DNA of 36,967 nucleotides from Apostichopus parvimensis (taxonomy: Eukaryota > Echinodermata > Holothuroidea > Aspidochirotida > Stichopodidae): positions 43,692-80,658 of the forward strand of contig KN885136.1 in assembly GCA_000934455.1 (NCBI GenBank). The letters run 5' to 3'. Shown piece by piece: positions 35,801-36,967 of this stretch (positions within the stretch are counted from its first letter, which is position 1; every line of letters begins with the position of its first letter). A program made the translations under genes and the position numbers. Under the pieces are notes generated by a model. It saw only the letters and a list, made by a program, of their open reading frames with translations. It was not told where the DNA came from and did not search any database.

Positions 35801-36950
35801 ATTGTTTGCAGAGGATGTATGGATGGTCGGTGAAGGAGATGAGAGGATGTTTTACGGTGTCTTCAGCACAGGAGAGTAAGTATTCACCTCCATTCTCAAC
35901 CAATTCGGTCCAAGTTGTGTTGTGTTTTCTCCCAAGTTTAATTTAATTTCTTGTGTTGTGTAATGCAATATATTGTAAAAGCTGTAATGATACTCAAACA
36001 AGTTTTTCATCCACAGCAAAAATGCAGTAGTTCAGTTTCGGAGTAGAACAAATCTAAATTTTTTTGGGAATTTTCTTTCATTCAGAGATGGTTTAACCCA
36101 TGTATATGGTGTATGCTACACATACATGTATTATGAGATACATGGAAGGTTACTTAGGAAGGTGTGGTGCACTCACTAACCCTGGAGGGTATTTGTGTTG
36201 CCAACTTGCCACTGTTTCCGGAAGGTTATAAGGTTACGTTTTGACTTTTTTTCGGCCGTGCTAATGTCTTTAACTCCTGTGTTCTCTTCACATTCTGTTA
36301 GACACGAGATTCCAGGCTCTGCTGTTTGTGTTTTCGATATGCAAGTTATCAGGGAGATATTTAATGAAGGCCAGTTCAAGACACAGAATTCTGGTAACTG
36401 GTATGCGTTGCCAAGGGATATGGAAAAGAAGCCAAGACCGGGCAATGTAAGTAGTATCCCCCATATCAACTTATCCTTACAACTTTTTTACAATAAAAAA
36501 AAAATGATGAATATTTGTTCCAGTAATATTCCAAAGAATTTAATATTGGTCAAATTTCTTGTTCTTTCTAGTATCAGATTTTCAATCTGGTACAAATCGC
36601 CCAGAATTTCTTCCTTCGTTGAATTGACACGACGGAATTAAGGTAGAAAGAAAACAACAAACAGACATGTAAATATATACATTAAAGTGTTGTTATTATT
36701 ATATTATTTCTCACTGTTTATGTTTTTATTTTTTGGTCTTCTCAGTGTTCCTTAGATTCCAAGAGGCAGTCGGATGATAATTTGGAGTTTATCACGAGTC
36801 ATCCCCTGATGGACCAATCGGTCCCCAGTTACGGGGATCCATATCCCATCTTTGACCTGACGAGAGCAGACTACAGGCTGACCCAGATAGCAGTTTACAA
36901 ACAGAAGGGCAAAGATGGAATTCTATATAACATCATATATTTAGGAACAG
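20641..36950 (+). CDS. Semaphorin, 5' part of gene (9 coding exons, continues past window)
   Basis: Spliced gene with exons 20641-20812, 28411-28709, 30093-30183, 32124-32252, 33680-33768, 35218-35359, 35812-35875, 36302-36446 and 36746-36950. All junctions are GT-AG and keep one reading frame for 445 codons plus one base. The product starts with a basic, hydrophobic leader (residues 1-34) and then carries a sema domain (from about residue 60), the seven-bladed propeller by which semaphorins bind plexins. Visible hallmarks are [55 protein letters not shown] and HPLMD. The Cys found after FFRETAVEYIN in class 1 and 2 proteins is absent (HVNSGD), as in vertebrate class 6. PRPG-C, HPLMD and YRLTQIAV also favour class 6/1 over class 5. 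A sema domain is about 500 residues, so its last blades, the PSI domain and the C-terminal region lie outside the window. Family is near certain; subclass is inferred. Confidence 0.95.
22697..22730. repeat. Interrupted GT microsatellite
   Basis: Two GT runs separated by gacact, within the first long semaphorin intron. Confidence 0.85.
26945..27004. repeat. Polypyrimidine block ending in 13 C
   Basis: CT-rich low-complexity stretch closing with a C run at 26992-27004; intronic. Confidence 0.85.
28411..28709 (+). CDS. Semaphorin coding exon 2: sema domain start, first blade
   Basis: Codes residues 58-157, in at phase 1 and out at phase 0 (donor gtaggt). It contains SLLIGARN (78-85), the usual start of the first propeller blade, nearly identical to class 1 semaphorins at this point. 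The cysteine pattern is conserved: C115 and C125 in DCLIKG-ECQNF, and C144 and C153 in [11 protein letters not shown] glycosylation sequon NWT is at residue 104. Cys86 in GARNCFF is not usual at that position. Confidence 0.96.
28710..30092 (+). other. Semaphorin intron 2 (1.4 kb)
   Basis: Phase 0, acceptor in a long T-rich tract ending ttttaaag. It contains a 12-C run (28976-28987), a 16-G run (29741-29756), and a CpG-rich patch at about 29160-29460 that is open on the minus strand. No gene was recognised in it. Confidence 0.8.
30093..30183 (+). CDS. Semaphorin coding exon 3: KCPFDPR segment
   Basis: Codes residues 158-187 plus the first base of codon 188. [15 protein letters not shown] (173-187) is the conserved CPYDP segment of the sema domain. 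The split codon becomes GAT (Asp), giving the expected FAD. The donor gtttgt is weaker than its neighbours, but phase and homology across the junction support it. Confidence 0.95.
30184..32123 (+). other. Semaphorin intron 3 (1.9 kb)
   Basis: Phase 1, acceptor ttcgttaacag. A 13-G run sits at 30322-30334, about 140 bases past the donor, and a second G-rich block at about 31696-31740. A 63-codon open frame at 31297-31488 is Lys/Ser-rich and unlike any family I know. Nothing else was recognised. Confidence 0.8.
32124..32252 (+). CDS. Semaphorin coding exon 4
   Basis: Codes the end of codon 188 through residue 230 plus one base. [15 protein letters not shown] (189-203) corresponds to the family's ELYSGTVADFSGxD, followed by LVYRS and, near the end, AKWFN, the counterpart of SKWLN. 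Donor gtgagt, phase 1. Confidence 0.95.
32253..33679 (+). other. Semaphorin intron 4 (1.4 kb)
   Basis: Phase 1, acceptor cctttcttgcag. It holds a pyrimidine-rich block at about 32476-32530, an 11-C run (32753-32763), a short CAAA repeat near 32808-32825, and a short GT run near 33297. No gene was seen in it. Confidence 0.8.
33680..33768 (+). CDS. Semaphorin coding exon 5: FFREIAVE segment
   Basis: Codes residues 231-260, phase 1 in, phase 0 out (donor gtaagt). [20 protein letters not shown] aligns with the family's FVGSFDxGDYVYFFFRE. FFREIAVE (247-254) is close to diagnostic for class 6/1. The next residues, HVNSGD, lack the Cys of the class 1/2 consensus YINCGK, a class 6 trait. Confidence 0.96.
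33769..35217 (+). other. Semaphorin intron 5 (1.4 kb)
   Basis: Phase 0, acceptor ctccctccctcag. It contains the longest G run in the window, 17 bases at 33861-33877, only 92 bases after the donor, and a 14-G run at 34601-34614. No gene was seen in it. Confidence 0.8.
33861..33877. repeat. 17-G homopolymer in semaphorin intron 5
   Basis: Longest G run in the window, lying 92 bases after an exon donor on the transcribed sense strand. Similar runs occur at 775, 7931, 11753, 13390, 29741, 30322 and 34601, and as C runs at 16134, 20127, 26992, 28976 and 32753. Confidence 0.95.
35218..35359 (+). CDS. Semaphorin coding exon 6: RVxxVCK and KARLNCS segment
   Basis: Codes residues 261-307 plus one base. 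[15 protein letters not shown] (262-276) matches YSRVARVCKxDxGG. [17 protein letters not shown] (282-298) matches the highly conserved WTSFLKARLNCSIPG. C270 and C294 are the usual cysteines, and N293 is a conserved glycosylation site (NCS). YPFYFNYL closes the exon. Donor gtaagt, phase 1. Confidence 0.97.
35360..35811 (+). other. Semaphorin intron 6 (452 bp)
   Basis: Phase 1, from gtaagt to ttgtttgcag. A C-rich patch at about 35407-35434 is the only notable feature. Confidence 0.85.
35812..35875 (+). CDS. Semaphorin coding exon 7 (64 bp)
   Basis: Codes the end of codon 308 through residue 328 plus two bases. FYGVFST (322-328) corresponds to the family's VYGVFTT strand. The preceding VGEGDER loop is variable. 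It enters at phase 1 and leaves at phase 2 with donor gtaagt, and both phases fit the neighbours. Confidence 0.93.
35876..36301 (+). other. Semaphorin intron 7 (426 bp)
   Basis: Phase 2, from gtaagt to attctgttag. Plain AT-rich sequence with no distinctive content. Confidence 0.85.
36302..36446 (+). CDS. Semaphorin coding exon 8: IPGSAVC and KPRPG segment
   Basis: Codes the end of codon 329 through residue 377, out at phase 0 (donor gtaagt). [13 protein letters not shown] (330-342) matches NSIPGSAVCAFxM of classes 1, 4 and 6. [16 protein letters not shown] matches the GxFKEQ-xxxWLPV stretch. KKPRPGN (371-377) matches the PxPRPG segment before a conserved Cys, which is the first codon of the next exon. 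Confidence 0.97.
36447..36745 (+). other. Semaphorin intron 8 (299 bp)
   Basis: Phase 0, from gtaagt to gtcttctcag. AT-rich, with an A run near 36496-36504; otherwise unremarkable. Confidence 0.85.
36746..36950 (+). CDS. Semaphorin coding exon 9: HPLMD and YRLTQIAV segment
   Basis: Codes residues 378-445 plus the first base of codon 446. C378 completes PRPGNC and also the glycosylation sequon N377-C-S, which spans the splice junction. [15 protein letters not shown] (390-404) matches LNFIKTHSLMDENVP of class 1. YRLTQIAVY (420-428) and IIYLGT (440-445) match the next propeller strands. The donor gtacga is weak. It is chosen because the family reads LGT followed by Asp or Glu, which a phase-1 junction after G would supply. 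The remaining sema domain lies beyond the window. Confidence 0.93.
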
Positions 36951-36967
36951 GTACGAATCACAAACAG

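Noticed and set aside
36176-36469. Minus-strand open frame opposite exon 8
   Set aside because: Shadow of the coding exon on the other strand.
28411-36950. Plexin or Met receptor instead of semaphorin
   Set aside because: Those also have sema domains, but [21 protein letters not shown] and PRPG-C in this order are semaphorin features.
20641-36950. Class 5 semaphorin assignment
   Set aside because: WTT-KARLNCS and PFYFN are shared with class 5, but IPGSAVC, PRPGNC and HPLMD fit class 6/1 better. Not fully excluded, because the C-terminal domains are outside the window.
1-36967. Search for tRNA, rRNA, CRISPR arrays, bacterial operons and capsid- or envelope-bearing elements
   Set aside because: No supporting motif, repeat-spacer pattern or protein signature was found on either strand by eye.

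Overview
The window is AT-rich, intron-dominated animal DNA. Its one gene that can be recognised with confidence is the 5' part of a semaphorin, on the + strand. Nine coding exons between 20641 and 36950 join in consistent splice phase into about 445 codons: a signal peptide followed by most of a sema domain. The gene runs off the right edge inside the sema domain. Motifs such as [38 protein letters not shown] and KPRPG-C are family hallmarks and are closest to class 6 / class 1 semaphorins. Kilobase introns, frequent simple repeats, many poly-G tracts and a class 6-like sema domain suggest a marine invertebrate deuterostome, perhaps an echinoderm. That taxonomic reading is inference.

Layout. 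1-1240: flank with a 42-bp minisatellite at the left edge. 1240-1450: a TATA/GC-box cluster followed by a sequence ending in a perfect splice donor, a possible promoter and non-coding first exon (tentative). 1450-20587: about 19 kb with no recognisable gene. It holds a LINE/SINE-type 3' tail (3821-3900), a 21-bp minisatellite with higher-order structure (10758-11050), and a 1.4-1.5 kb direct duplication (11753-13171 and 13390-14896). The duplication flanks a 50-N assembly gap and a hairpin-rich transposon fragment. 20588-20812: first coding exon. 20813-28410: 7.6 kb intron. 28411-36950: eight further sema-domain exons separated by introns of 0.3-1.9 kb.

Semaphorins are secreted or membrane-bound guidance ligands for plexins. 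The PSI domain and any transmembrane or thrombospondin parts lie beyond the window, so the subclass and membrane topology cannot be settled here. No operon, CRISPR array, rRNA, tRNA, capsid-bearing element or new multi-gene system was seen. The most informative non-genic observation is the duplication at the gap. It looks like two unmerged haplotypes, one carrying a transposon insertion, rather than a real tandem duplication.
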